From Zanthoxylum bungeanum (taxonomy: Eukaryota > Streptophyta > Magnoliopsida > Sapindales > Rutaceae), in assembly GCA_019454045.1 (NCBI GenBank), contig SKCR01038140.1:102300-166299 (forward strand): a stretch of DNA of 64,000 bases, read 5' to 3'. The position numbers and the translations under genes are program-made. The notes beneath the pieces were generated by a model, which saw only the letters and a list, made by a program, of their open reading frames with translations, ran no database searches and had not been told where the DNA came from. Shown here one piece after another: positions 48,946 through 64,000 of this stretch; the first letter of the stretch is position 1; each line of letters begins with the position of its first letter.

Positions 48946-51900
48946 ATGGCTTATCGACGAAGCCTTACTAGGAGAGCAACCCTTTTTGCTCGAGCTCATA
49001 ATCCATCATTTAGCTACATTATCCATGACCACGATCGTAAACAAAACTATCCTGATGAAACTCTTTCTCAAAGTAATATTCGTAACTTCATCCAACCGAG
49101 GTCTTTTGGAAGCAGTTTAAATAATTCGTATGGGTCCAGTAGTCGCCTTCACTGTCAAAGACTTTTGCAGTTCTCTCTTGGGCCAAGCTTGGGTTCTGCT
49201 TTTTGTCGGTATATGTCGGCTACAGTTGGCGAAGGAGCGGATAAGGTAGAATTGATGAGCGATATGGCAGAAGTTTTCACAGATACGACTGTGCAAGCGG
49301 TTGCTAACCAAGCCCCAGCTGTGAATGAGGTCGCCATTGCTGCTGCTGATTCTTTCTTACCTGTTGCAGCTCTGCAGCATGTTATTGACGTGGTGCATAA
49401 TTTTACCGGCTTTAATTGGTAAGCAGATATTTGCATTTGTTTACCTGAAAATACTTCAGAGGGTGAACATTTTCATTAAGTGTAATTTGCAAGAACGACT
49501 TAATAATTTCTTAACCTAGAAAGAAAATTATAGTTGTAGTTGCAAGGTTAGATTCAGGACAAAATATTTTTTCCCTTTGATAGGGATAATTATTTCTTTC
49601 AGGTGGGCTTCTATAGTTTTGACAACTCTTTGTATTCGGACTGCAACAGTTCCACTGTTGATCAATCAACTCAAATCAACTTCAAAATTGACTGTATGTA
49701 CTCTACTTGTCACTGGCAACTTTTTTTAATTTGTTTATTTTTTTCTCCTCTTATTCATATGATGTATACTACTATATTTTGAAAACTCTATAAAACTTTA
49801 TAAAACTTTGTCACTGTTTTATTGTATATATGGCATCATCTTTAGTTGTTCTTGTTTTCTGCAGTTAATGAGACCGCGCTTGGAGGAAATCAAGCAAGAG
49901 ATGCAAGATAAGGTGTGTGCTCATTTCTTCTTCTCATATATTATCACTTGCTATATCATTGGCAACCTGCAGATATACTATTGGAATATCGGGGCATATC
50001 TTTGCATATTTCTTTGGACCATTTTTACTGACTCAAGACATCTCTGCCTCTCATCTAGATATTGTGAACCATCTAGATCAGCCATTTTGTGGTGGGGAAG
50101 ATAGCACATTGTGTACCTGTACACATAGAAATGCTCTAGGTTCTATATTTGCCAGACTTATTTGGTTTAGTGAGAAAAATTCCTTTGAATTATCTACCAC
50201 TAATGAAAACACGTGATGCTTGATAAACCTATAAACTTCTGGTTATACATCATGCTCCTCGAAGTATCTAGGTGAAACTTTATACCAGTGCAGTAGAATG
50301 AGGCACAAAATCTAATGCTGTTATAGGAAGTTTGTGTGGCAGACTTGTTTTGGCTGAGAATTACTCATTTGGATTTGGACATATTGTGGGGTTTGATATC
50401 ATGCAAAGGCTGTTATTTCTAACATATTAAGCAATTTCTTTTTTCCTACTCAGGGTATGGACCCAATGGCTGTCGCTGACGGTCAAAAACGAATGCAGAA
50501 TCTTTTCAAGGAGTAAGTAACTCATCCATGCTTTGCAAGGGGGAAACAGTGACAATTACTGAATTCTTGGGCATCTCTCATAACCTAATCACTCATAGCC
50601 TCCACCGATGTCAGTCATATAAAGTTTCAGTAATGACGAAAATATATTCATTACTGGACATTTTGACTGCTAGCCATATCTCATGGATACAAGTTTGTAG
50701 CATATTCTTGTGGATATGGGCATGCCTTTACTCATCATGTATTTTTTTTTTTTTTTTGGATAAAACTCGTCATGTACATAACACAAGATAAAGGGAACAC
50801 AAATCAATTTTGTTATCAATCATGCACCGATAGAGGATTAAAATTGAGGCAATTGCCACTGTCATACTCATGTTGATGCTTTATAGCATTGTTAAATTCC
50901 CTCTGGACTGGAGTATCGTTGATTAATGTTTGCAACTGATATTATTGAAGAGTATTACCCTCATGACTCATGAGATGTAACTCTTTGTTCAAGTATAAGG
51001 CCATTTGTAATTGTGAGTGTTTTGATAATTTGGGGCTTAAGTCTGTAATGCCTTTACTATACTACAGGATTGGACCTGTTTGCAAGCCATTTGATGACGC
51101 ATGTATTTTTGCATCGGTTTTCTATGTCTTTTGATTTCTCAGACATTTTCATTTCCTATTTATAATTTGGAACAGATACGGTGTGAGTCCGTTAACTCCA
51201 TTGAAAGGGCTCTTTATTCAAGGACCTGTGTTTATCAGTTTTTTCCTTGCAGTAAGATTTTTTTTCTAGTACATTCTTATAAAGGTTATAGGATTTGATT
51301 ATTGAGATTTTGTTATCTACATTTTATATTTATCTTTGGTGCCTCCTTTCTCCCACAACAGATTTCAAACATGGCAGAGAAAGTCCCCTCGTTCAAAAAT
51401 GGCGGAGCATTCTGGTTCACAGATCTCACAACTCCTGATAGTTTTTACATCTTTCCAATTTTGACAGGGCTGACTTTTTTTATAACAGTAGAGGTAAGCC
51501 ACTCTTTTGTCATGTGAGATTGAACTGAACTAGCAAATAACTATGCTTTAATAGTCTTGGTTTGGGCTTCAAACTTACATTTGGTCTGTATATTGTTTTT
51601 AACAATCTTGCTTCTTTCAGGTTTTTGGTGCATTTAATTAACTTATGTTGGATTTTCTTAGTGCAATATGCAAGAAGGTTTGGAAGGAAATCCTGCTGCT
51701 GCAACCATGAAAAACATTTCTAGGGGATTTGCCGTTCTCTCAGTTCCAATGACAATGAATTTTCCAAAGGTAATCCTGCTAGTTTCTTTGCTAGGGCATA
51801 TTCTTTTTTTATGGCATCTGTTATGGAGTTGCTATTGGGAATAACAGTCAGTGGTGGTTATTAAATCACCGAATGAGTGTGGAATTATGTATCCATCTTT

Positions 51901-52748
51901 AACTTGTTTCAGCTCTCTTCTTATTGTCTGCAATGTAAAAATGTCTTTGCTTTTCTGATTGAGGGCATTAGAATTCTCTTTCATCAATTGGGATTCAAGT
52001 CTTTCTAGAGCCAGTTAGTCCTTCATTGTCATGCCCTATGGTTATTGAAAATGAGGGTCTGATCCTTCTCATTTTGCTTAAAACTCTAAAAATATAATTT
52101 AATGATCTTAAGTTGCCCTTATACATTCGATTTTTCAATGCACTTATATTCTTAAAATGTGTGGATATTAATAGAGGTTTATCCATGTTCTCTAGTTTTG
52201 ACTGTTGCTTCAATGCTATTCGAATTGCTAATGGAGTGCTTGTGTTCATCTTTGCAGGCTATATTTTGTTATTGGATAACATCAAACTTTTTCTCTCTCG
52301 TGTATGGTCTAGGTGAGTGTTTCTAGTTTCCAACTGTAATAGGCAATTGAGGGTTGTTTCCCTGCCTGAGCGAAAACATTTATTTACATTCTGTATTTTT
52401 GTAACTTGACTTTTGATTGCTCTGAAATTCTTATTTCTTCCCTTAAGTATTGGATTCCCTGTTAAATTTTCAGTGCTTAAAGTTCCTGGAGTAAAGAAGA
52501 TGCTGGGTGTTCCTGAAATACCTGTGGCTCCACCGGCACCAACTACTGATCCAAAGCCTTCCTTCTCTCTGTTCTCTGCAATCAAACAAGCAAGCGAAGC
52601 AAAAGCTGCAAGGCAGGCATCTGCTTCAGTACCTGTTGAACAACCAAAAAGTACAGAACAAAAAATATCTTCTACTGCAGTCCTCAATCAGAGAATAAGA
52701 AGTCTAGAGAAACAAGTAAAGGGAAGAAAGAAGAACAAGAAGAGGTAA
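48946..52748 (+). CDS. OXA1: Mitochondrial inner-membrane insertase OXA1
   Basis: Nine exons give 438 residues: 48946-49418, 49603-49693, 49865-49912, 50454-50512, 51176-51251, 51362-51493, 51662-51769, 52258-52312, 52474-52748. The protein inserts proteins made in the mitochondrion into the inner membrane. The N-terminus is an Arg/Ser-rich presequence (MAYRRSLTRRATLFARAH). The YidC/Oxa1 domain (residues ~140-345) shows the family pattern FNWWASIVLTTLCIRTATVP, LMRPRLEEIKQEMQDK, YGVSPLTPLKGLFIQGPVF, FWFTDLTTPDSFYIFPILTG, MKNISRGFAVLSVPMTMNFP and AIFCYWITSNFFSLVYGL. The C-terminal tail is basic (VKGRKKNKKR), as expected for ribosome binding in the matrix. No defects are seen. Confidence 0.97.
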
Positions 52749-53367
52749 AAACTTCAGAACTCAGACCAACTCTCGAAGGATGAGATTATACTGCTTTCGG
52801 ACTTGAAGTAATTCTTTATTTCCCAGATAGATTATTCATATATTATTTAATAGAATTAGTACTATGGAAAGAGAAATAGTGCTAAAACTTTGCCGTTAGT
52901 CCGCAAATAATTTTATGTAATAGAATGAATTGAGAATTTTCCTCCCGATGATTTAGGGTTTTGGCATAGGTAACATATGTTATATTATCTGCCTGATTAT
53001 TGGGTTTCAAAATGAAATATAATTTTTTCGTGTTCAATGTTCGAATGCCATTCTAAACAGACTGCTATGCATGTAGTTTGATGATTGATCTAATGATGTC
53101 TTTTAATGCTACTACTACTTTTTACTCCTGAATTTGCTGTCTGAAAGTACAATTACACTTGGTTTTCTTAGGGAGTTCTAACTTTCACACAGATAACAAA
53201 CCTTTAATTTCAAAAACTAATAAAACAATGCCAAAAGTTTAATGTAATAGGAACCAAACGATCAATGCCAAACTTTAACGTATGGCACTGATTCCTTGTA
53301 TTTTTTTTTCCTCTTTTGATCATTGACAAAACATTCATCGAGGTGGAATTTGTGTTCCCTTAGTTGT

Positions 53368-53545
53368 TAGGATAGCAATAGTCGGATATCCATACCGAAA
53401 TCGTAATCGAAATTAAATCCAATATCCGATACCTATATATAACCGGAAAATTTTCATAATTGATATTCATATCCGAAATCGATCGAAAATTCAGATATCT
53501 GAAACTGACCGAAATAACCGATATTTTCAGATATGATTGTAATAC
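53368..53545. mobile_element. hAT-like end fragment, CGGATATC words
   Basis: TAGGATAGCAATAGTCGGAT begins like the TAGGGGTGGCAA termini and is followed by repeated gatatcc/ccgatat/ccgaaatcg words. The opposite end is not found before the next element at 53598, so this is a partial copy. Confidence 0.5.
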
Positions 53546-53597
53546 TAGTCAGATTTTGTTCGTTCGGGCGAAGTCTAGGGATTGGCTCAATAACATA

Positions 53598-54040
53598 TAG
53601 GGGTGGCAAAACGAGTCAACGAATCGAATTGTATCGAATCAAATCAAAATGTGATGGATTTGTATAGTCATGATTTTATTTAATAAAATAATTTATCACA
53701 CTTGATTTACATTAATTCTTCATAAATATATACATATGAAATATGTAATTAATATATTTACTAAAAATATGTCACCAAATATCGAAAATATAATTTTTTT
53801 CTATGGTAATTAGCTATGATTTCTCGAATCTTAATTGAAAAATAACAAGAACTAGTAAATAAAAATAATAAAACGAATAAACGAATCAATGACCTTAAAT
53901 TAGTATTTGATTATTTTAATAAACGAATCGAATCGAATCGACCAATTTATTAAACGAATCCATTTTTTCAAACCTGTATTCGCTTTAAAGCGAATCGAAT
54001 CGAACGAATAAACGAATCATGATCCAAATTGCCACCCCTA
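53598..54040. mobile_element. Non-autonomous hAT-like element, CGAATC subterminal family
   Basis: The termini are TAGGGGTGGCAAAACG and the inverted TAGGGGTGGCAATTTGG, with arrays of cgaatcgaatcga and aaacgaat words inside both ends. Flanks are ataacata (left) and, two bases out on the right, ttaacata, so a target duplication is suggestive but not clean. No coding capacity. Confidence 0.8.
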
Positions 54041-54738
54041 AATTAACATATCTCCTCAAGATTTTACTTTGGGCATAGATTCAAGTTCATCCAAATAGCT
54101 TTCAACTAATTGAGGAAATTCTTTGTTTATAAATACCTATCCAACCATCTCTACCTGTATTCGGTGAGGGCATTATGATGTTAAATGATATGGCATAATC
54201 ATATGTAGTAACAGTGCCTTGCTTTCATTGCCCTGTTCAGAAATGCTCTTTGGGTCTATTAATATTCATAATCTATCTTATTTGAGACTCCACTTAAAAG
54301 ACCCATTCGATTTCGGCTGAGCCTATACTCTCAATCCCAATTTTTAGTAGGTTCCACTTAATAGCTCATACATACTCATTCTCATTTATGAGAATCTACA
54401 TAATAAGGACCGGAATTGAGAGCTTAGAGCATCTCCAAGAGATCAGAAAATATTTTTACTAGTCTAAATATATGGAGTGAGATAAGATTTTCCTCTCACA
54501 TTATATATTTATCCTAAACCAACTTCCTCTGACCACACTATCTATATTTAGTAGCAAGCTAAGATATCCTCCATTCAAAACAACACTTCTGACTCATTAA
54601 ATATTTAATATTATCTGCCTCTGATAGCAAAGACAATATCACTGTTGTTAGAAAGTATCGATTGAGAGTATAAATTAACTTATAAGTATCACAGTGAGAA
54701 TATAAATTTACTTATAAGCTCACCAAACTCTATAGTTG

Positions 54739-55180
54739 CTGCGGATGTTGAATGAAGCCCCCCCACCCCCAAGCACATGTGGGCATCGTGGGTAAGTGCT
54801 TGGGGCGCATGGCACGGAGTCACCCGACTGTGGCCCCCCGGGGTTGCGGAATGACGGTTTTGCCCCTGTCACTAAAAAAATGGGTAAGACCGAGCACCAT
54901 GTTTGGGCATGCCAACGTGACCACCTATGCAACGGGCACGGCATTTTTCGCCTTTATAGCGCCGGCGCTAGGTAACTGCCGCGGCAGCCCCCGGGCATGG
55001 TTCGAGGCCTTTGTGCTTGGGCAAGGACGACGAAGGAACGGGAGGACTAATCCTTGTGCCCTGACAAGCCCGCTGCACACAGCATGCGCACAAGTGCGTG
55101 CTGGTGCATTGGCTTGACTAGGCACGGTGTGAGGCCTTTCCGGAGGGGACTGAGCTCCATGGCCATGGGTGTGCCGAAGA
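54739..55180. repeat. GC-rich insert bounded by ctatagttg direct repeats
   Basis: About 440 bp of markedly GC-rich sequence (for example gcgccggcgctaggtaactg, tggccccccggggttgcgg) sits in AT-rich DNA between ctatagttg at 54730-54738 and 55181-55189. Frames exist on both strands but have no recognisable protein. It could be a retroposed or satellite-derived segment; the family is not identified. Confidence 0.6.
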
Positions 55181-55564
55181 CTATAGTTGTTGAGCTGAAA
55201 AAACCAAGCAACGCCAACTCTTGATTCCTTCTTTTTTTTTTTTTTTTTTTCTTATGCTTGGAGGTTGTTCTGTTAAAGAAGAGTTGCAGGACAATTGTAA
55301 ATAACTTTGATTCCTAAAAGCTCGGTAATTCCTTTTCTTGTTCTCCCTAATATCCAATTGAGATGGGTGATTAGCTAAATTAATTAAGCATCACTTTTGC
55401 TATAGATTCTCTTGAATGGACGTTTATTAGTTTCATCAAGCTAGTGTTGGGCTCTGTGTTTACATTTGTTCTTTTTCTTCTTTATTTGAAATAGAAAGTT
55501 TAGTTCTAATCTCGGCATGCTGTGAAAGATTAAGGAGAAAGTCATGTAATTAAATTTTGATACC

Positions 55565-55746
55565 ATTTTTTTTTTTTTTGAAATAGTTGGAAACCCTACC
55601 GCCAAACCACTCATTCCGCACTTAAGCGGAGCAAGTAAAACTTCCGGCTGTCCCAGACTCTTACCAGAAACGAACTTCCTGGATTCGAACCCAATACCTC
55701 AAGATGAGATCACGAACCCTACAATACCAAGTCACGCATTTGGGAC
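55565..55746 (-). mobile_element. tRNA-derived SINE (family A), full length, with 14-bp target duplication
   Basis: A complete inverted copy is flanked by taaattttgatacc at 55551-55564 and 55747-55760. The B box (ggattcgaacccaatacc) and A-box region (caataccaagtcacgc) are intact. Confidence 0.94.
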
Positions 55747-56319
55747 TAAATTTTGATACCCTCTATGACATGAACAGCAGAAAGTAACAAGGGGACTTCA
55801 TTAAAACCACAGAGCTTCAATGGATTATGTACAGGGATAATGTGATTGCACAAACTATATTCATATTGGAAATATAAATGTTGCAGAGCTTACAACTCAC
55901 AACAACAAAAAATAGACATTCAAAGCTGTTTAAAGTACAAATGAAAGAAAATAAAAGACTCCTTGCAGTATTAACTGAGAAGCATTTTTTCTTGATCACT
56001 TCTCAAGTCTCACTCTTTACCTGTCTCTATCTATAAACCATAGAAGTAGAAGAGAAAGAGGATGAGCACTTGTTTTAAATTGTCTCATCACTCCTTTCAT
56101 CCCCGAACCTTGACTTTATTAAACTTAATATTGACTAAAACTCCTATTAAGATACCAAATCAACAAGTAAAGTTGAAGGTCACCTCTCCCTCGGAGAAAA
56201 GGAAAATAAAAAAAGTACCTTTTCTGGACTGCTTTGTGTATAATAACTGCACAGTTCTTACATTTCAAACCCAGAAATCGTGCAATTATCTCTATTTTGT
56301 AGTCGTGATTCTTTCTTTC

Positions 56320-60286
<3,967 letters not shown>

Positions 60287-60675
60287 CTATTTTATGTTCA
60301 CAAAATGGGATTCTTTTGCATATCCACAATTTAGAGAATGTTGGTATAATTTATTTATCAGTTTAAATTTCTGATAAATAAACCAGGAACAGAACACACA
60401 CCATAAGAGAGAGAGAGAGTAGTACTAGTAGGATTGGAAATTGGGAGAGGAGCACAAGCATCTATATATTGACTGAAAGGAAGGTCACAAGAGCCCAGAA
60501 ACTGACAGGATCAATAAATGAATTTTCCATTTTTTGTATTTTATAATGTTTTTTTTTTTTCAATTTTGGAGGATTGAAAACGGTTGTGATAAGAACAGAA
60601 TCATGTGGGGGTGTCCCTGGCCATTTACTCATTTACTGGAAGGATTGGTGTGGGTTTAATGTAAACCAAAAATAT

Positions 60676-60940
60676 TGTGAATCTGATCCTTTTGGCCAGG
60701 AGAACAGCCTCAAGGAAATTGGGTGGGTTATTGATGATATTTTTGTTTTTATCCGATCCTTAAATTCGGTTAGATTCCAGTTCAATCCTAAATCTTGCAA
60801 TGAGATCGCGCATAGACTTGCGAAGTTAGTCTGTAATGCCCTTATATCGGGTTTCTGACAGGAGAATTTTTCCTCCTGTATTAGAAGTATTTTGTAATGC
60901 TGTTTTCTCTTATATAATTATCCTTCTTTCCAAAAAAAAA
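60676..60940 (+). mobile_element. 5'-truncated LINE (RNase H tail) with 18-bp target duplication
   Basis: The frame reads RFQFNPKSCNEIAHRLAKLV, the end of the RNase-H-like domain in plant LINE reverse transcriptases (S-C-N-x-[VI]-A-H-x-L-A-K). It is followed by a typical LINE 3' end (tgtaatgctg, tatataattatccttctttc) and an A-run. The 18-bp duplication aatgtaaaccaaaaatat flanks it at 60658-60675 and 60941-60958. The frame upstream of 60676 is unrelated flank. Confidence 0.93.
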
Positions 60941-61274
60941 AATGTAAACCAAAAATATAAAACTACTGTGGCCCCTTCATGGCAAAAAAAAGTTACAACT
61001 CCAATGTTCAATGTTTTTTTTTTTTTAATCTAGATTTATGAGTTACCCATTGCTATAAAAACATTTTGATCTCACCTCTGATATGATCTTGGACATGTAA
61101 CATGTTCCATTTTACTCTTTCTTAGCAAGGGCTGAGTTGAAAGAGTGATTCGTACAATTTGGTAATGCATTTCTTTTTTCTACTATGTGAAACCAAATGT
61201 TGACGAGTGATTTTCGTCCCAGAGGTAGTTTCGAGATAATCCTCCCGAGATAATCCTCATTCAACCTTTAATTT

Positions 61275-61775
61275 GTTTGGTTATGGGGAGGCTAAAGGCA
61301 AATGTAGTAAAAAGCGGAGAAAACACAAAGATCGACAAGAGAGTTTTAACGTGGTTCGGCGGAGCAAGTCCAGCCTACGTCCACGGGCACAAAATGAGAT
61401 GTTACTTTTATTATCAAAACCAGCTCGGCCGACCTGTTTTCATGGATGACCTAATGAAAACCGAGCTGTTTTGCTTACGGTGTTTGACCCGAACTCGTTC
61501 ACTTGCTCCAGGAGGTAGGGCATAACCAAACCGAGCTACCGATCTAAAGTAGTTGGCATTGGTCCTGATGTTGTCGGTCTCCAAAATTTGTGTCATACTG
61601 CATCCTCGGGTCGGCCATATCCGAGAAGTTGGACCCGAGCTCCACGGCGAGTCGAAGAACAACATATTCCCTCTAAGCATTGATGCTCCGAGCGAGGAGA
61701 ATTCACTCTCTGCCCTTACCGAACTGTTCAGATTCCTTAACACTGAAATCTCCATGAACACCAAATTTTAAGAAA
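61275..61775. repeat. Dispersed non-coding repeat (LARD/TRIM-like), shares motifs with 28780-29630
   Basis: It contains acgtggttcggcggagcaag and gcctacgtccacgggcac, the module also found near 28860, followed by GC-richer sequence with cgagctccacggcgag. Frames at 61277-61525 and 61414-61764 overlap on opposite strands and look accidental. Boundaries are uncertain. Confidence 0.45.
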
Positions 61776-62025
61776 AATTAGCACGCATTGCGCAACAACA
61801 AAGGCTAATTTTTTTTTTTTTTTTTTTTTAATCTGATTGAACTTCTGATCCGTGTTGCAACATGTATAAAAGCTGGCATCATCACCAACATTAATACTTG
61901 AGAAGATCGGAGGCTATCCAAGTAATAGTTTACCCAAGCGATTGACTGGCGTTTAAAATTAAGACTTTCAAATATAAAAAATAATAATAATAATAATAAT
62001 TTTAAATATATAAAAGAATAATGAT

Positions 62026-62152
62026 AGACATACATAAATTCTTACTAATAATTTCTACACCCCTCTCACTGTAGCTACAGTGATTACTGTAGTATCACTA
62101 TAGCTACAGTGAGAGGAGTGTAGAAATTGTTAGTAAGAATTTATGTATGTGT
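62026..62152. mobile_element. Foldback MITE (near-perfect ~55-bp inverted repeats)
   Basis: The left arm acatacataaattcttact ... ctcactgtagctacagtga is mirrored by tcactatagctacagtgaga ... agtaagaatttatgtatgt with only a few mismatches and a short loop (ttactgtagta). If transcribed it would form a long hairpin. An AAT microsatellite lies just upstream (61978-62000). Confidence 0.85.
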
Positions 62153-62819
62153 AGCATTTTTGTATATAAAATAATAGTTATAATATTTATTTTTTCTTAT
62201 TAATGGAGTTTCATGATTTAGTGCACCATTCGAATTACATTACATAGCAGCGAGGCAAAAATGTTAATTGGATGGCAGTAAAGAGATTCGAATTTCACTA
62301 AATATATTTTTTTGAAGTTATAGTCTATAGTGTAAAAATATCGGAAAATTTATGAGTACACGAAATACAAATCCTAAGAATTAATCGAAATGCACATAAA
62401 TAGATTCGGATATCTCGTTTATAAAAAAAGAAAAAAAGAAAAAAAACGACAGCCAAACAAACAACAGTCGCTCACCAATTGTTTTTCTATCCGGAATTAT
62501 TATTAAAAAGTCCACCGACAGTATGTAATATTGTAATGTATAAGCGTAATTTGTCTAATTATGTTATATAGTTATTTTGTTTGAGAGAATAAAAGACAAA
62601 AGTAATATGCGGTCAAAAAGGGCGGACCAATGTCAGAACGCTTTTTATCCCAACCGTAATCAACGGACTCCGCCGAAAAAGAGATCAGAAGTAACAAATT
62701 TTATAAATTTAAAAACCCCGATGTTTTAGAAAGAGGAAAATTGAGATTCAATATTAATATTAATATCTCGTTTTAATATAATTAATTTTTTTTAAAAAAA
62801 AATTCCTCATAAAATTCAG

Positions 62820-62872
62820 GATGATTGACTTATTACATGGATGACGTGGTATCACTGTTGCATAGAAGATTT
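62820..62872. mobile_element. Single end of the Mutator-like MITE family
   Basis: Inverted, this reads ggagaaaatcttctatgcaa then cagtgataccacgtcatcca, almost the same as the left terminus of the element at 41432. No second end is recognised nearby, so it is a remnant. Confidence 0.6.
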
Positions 62873-63704
62873 TCTCCGATTTTGTTGCGGCCACGGCATC
62901 ACTTCCCACAATTGCAGTCATCGGTTGTCAAGGGTTATTTTGACGGCCCCACCGTTACAATTACCAGACAAAACCTAAGTTAGCCAGTAAAGTTTCTCAA
63001 ATTTAGACTACTCATCCAGATCTTGCCACGTTAGCTTCTATTTCGATTCTACAATTTTATCGGTCATGTATTCGGTCCAATCAATCATTAAAAATCAATT
63101 TTTAAAAAACCGTTCAAAATCGATGAATCAAATAGATTAAGAATCGATCATGAATTCGATTCAAATAGGAGAAACAACGAAAAAAAAGTACCCTATAAAA
63201 GCATATAAAAATTCAAATTCAAACCCTAATCCTTTCACATTGTAATGTACTAACTATGTCAACTAACTTGGTTTGGTGTCGGTGAAGAAATCAAATTTTA
63301 TAGGTTGCTTAATTTAGATGTTTTTTTTTTTTTGAATTATGCTTAATTTAGATGTTAATTTAGATTAATTTGCACTTAATAACAGCTATTTGTGTAAGTA
63401 ATGGTATGTGTTTTAATTGCATTAGTCACCAGCATTGTAGCCTTGAAATTTCTCAGTTAGTTCATTTGCCATTAATACCAAATAGGGAAATATTTTTAAT
63501 CTGGGAATAGATTTGAAATTTGCATCTCATTGAAAATGGTTTCCTTTTTTAATTTCTTTTTGTGACTTGGCATTGAAGTTCAATTAAATCTCTTTATGCA
63601 AATTTAACAAATAATAGTGGCAGAGCTAGCACTGTCAATTTCCAACTCAACAGAATAATTGGGAATTAGGAACATATGCTTCTGAGATCAAATGTGTTTG
63701 ATAT

Positions 63705-63885
63705 TTTATCTCCAATGACCGTGACTTGATGGTGTATGGTTCAAGATCTCACCTTAAAATCATGGGTTCGAATACAATAAGTGCGTTTTTTTATAAGAAC
63801 ATGTGACAGTCGGTGGATTATCTGCTCCGCTTAAGTACGAAATGGGTGATTTGGCGGTGAAATTTCCTACGATTTAAAGGAAAAC
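63705..63885 (+). mobile_element. tRNA-derived SINE (family A), full length, with target duplication
   Basis: The copy runs ctccaatgaccgtgacttga, tggtgtatggttcaagatct (A-box region), tgggttcgaatacaa (B box), ending gaaatttcctacgatttaaa. It is flanked by tgtttgatat at 63695-63704 and 63886-63895. No gene is recognised in the surrounding 62.9-64.0 kb. Confidence 0.9.
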
Positions 63886-64000
63886 TGTTTGATATCTTTT
63901 TCGCGCGGTCCTTTAAAAGATCTAACATTTTGACAGCATATGCTAATCCTTCATGAGAAGCTAAGATCATGAATATGAAATAGGAATAGAATACAAGACA

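Noticed and set aside
54752..55125. 121-codon plus-strand and 66- to 74-codon minus-strand frames
   Set aside because: Open frames are expected by chance in GC-rich DNA. No domain, splice context or leader is seen.
60574..60675. N-terminal part of the frame that runs into the LINE RNase H fragment
   Set aside because: It precedes the 18-bp target-site boundary, so it is host flank joined to the LINE by chance.

Overview
The window is nuclear DNA from a flowering plant, most likely a woody eudicot; a Rutaceae/Citrus-like origin is a guess from overall similarity. Genes are split by short GT-AG introns, the background is AT-rich, and the spaces between genes are packed with small plant transposons. 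I assembled exons by hand from splice sites and checked that reading phase is kept across every junction. Coordinates given for spliced genes are coding spans, from start codon to stop codon.

Layout: (1) 1-10.4 kb: two minus-strand genes, a plastid PPR-like/zinc-ribbon membrane protein and a UAP56-interacting mRNA export factor. (2) 10.6-15.5 kb: a complete non-autonomous hAT element, then mitochondrial nucleoside diphosphate kinase with a tandem-repeat array in one intron. (3) 15.5-26.4 kb: LTR-retrotransposon debris, a PH-domain gene carrying a one-base frameshift, chloroplast NdhS, a 77-residue KGD4-like protein and a small N-myristoylation-type protein. (4) 26.4-44.8 kb: a gene-poor transposon district with a decayed UBR7 E3-ligase gene, a 3.1-kb hAT element with its broken transposase and perfect 8-bp target duplications, several short hAT derivatives, SINEs, and a decayed ATL-type RING gene split by a MITE. 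(5) 44.8-52.8 kb: an intact ATL20/21/22-type RING-H2 receptor-like E3 ligase, a non-specific lipid-transfer protein and mitochondrial OXA1. (6) 52.8-64 kb: more hAT pieces, a GC-rich insert, a class C GH9 endoglucanase with a CBM49 module, a 5'-truncated LINE, a foldback element and SINEs.

The genes are unrelated housekeeping or wall/defence functions and do not form a pathway. Three encode mitochondrial proteins (NDPK3, KGD4-like, OXA1) and two plastid proteins (NdhS, the PPR-like protein).

The most striking content is the transposon population. At least seven short hAT-type elements have TAGGGGTG-like ends, most with recognisable 8-bp target duplications. Each carries a different short word repeated near its ends (GGAACCGG, CGACCC, GCGGTTTG, GGATCCGGG, CGAATC, GGCCCGGGC). 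A tRNA-derived SINE family has about eleven copies, seven of them bounded by recognisable target duplications. A Mutator-like MITE family has two copies with 9-bp duplications plus remnants.
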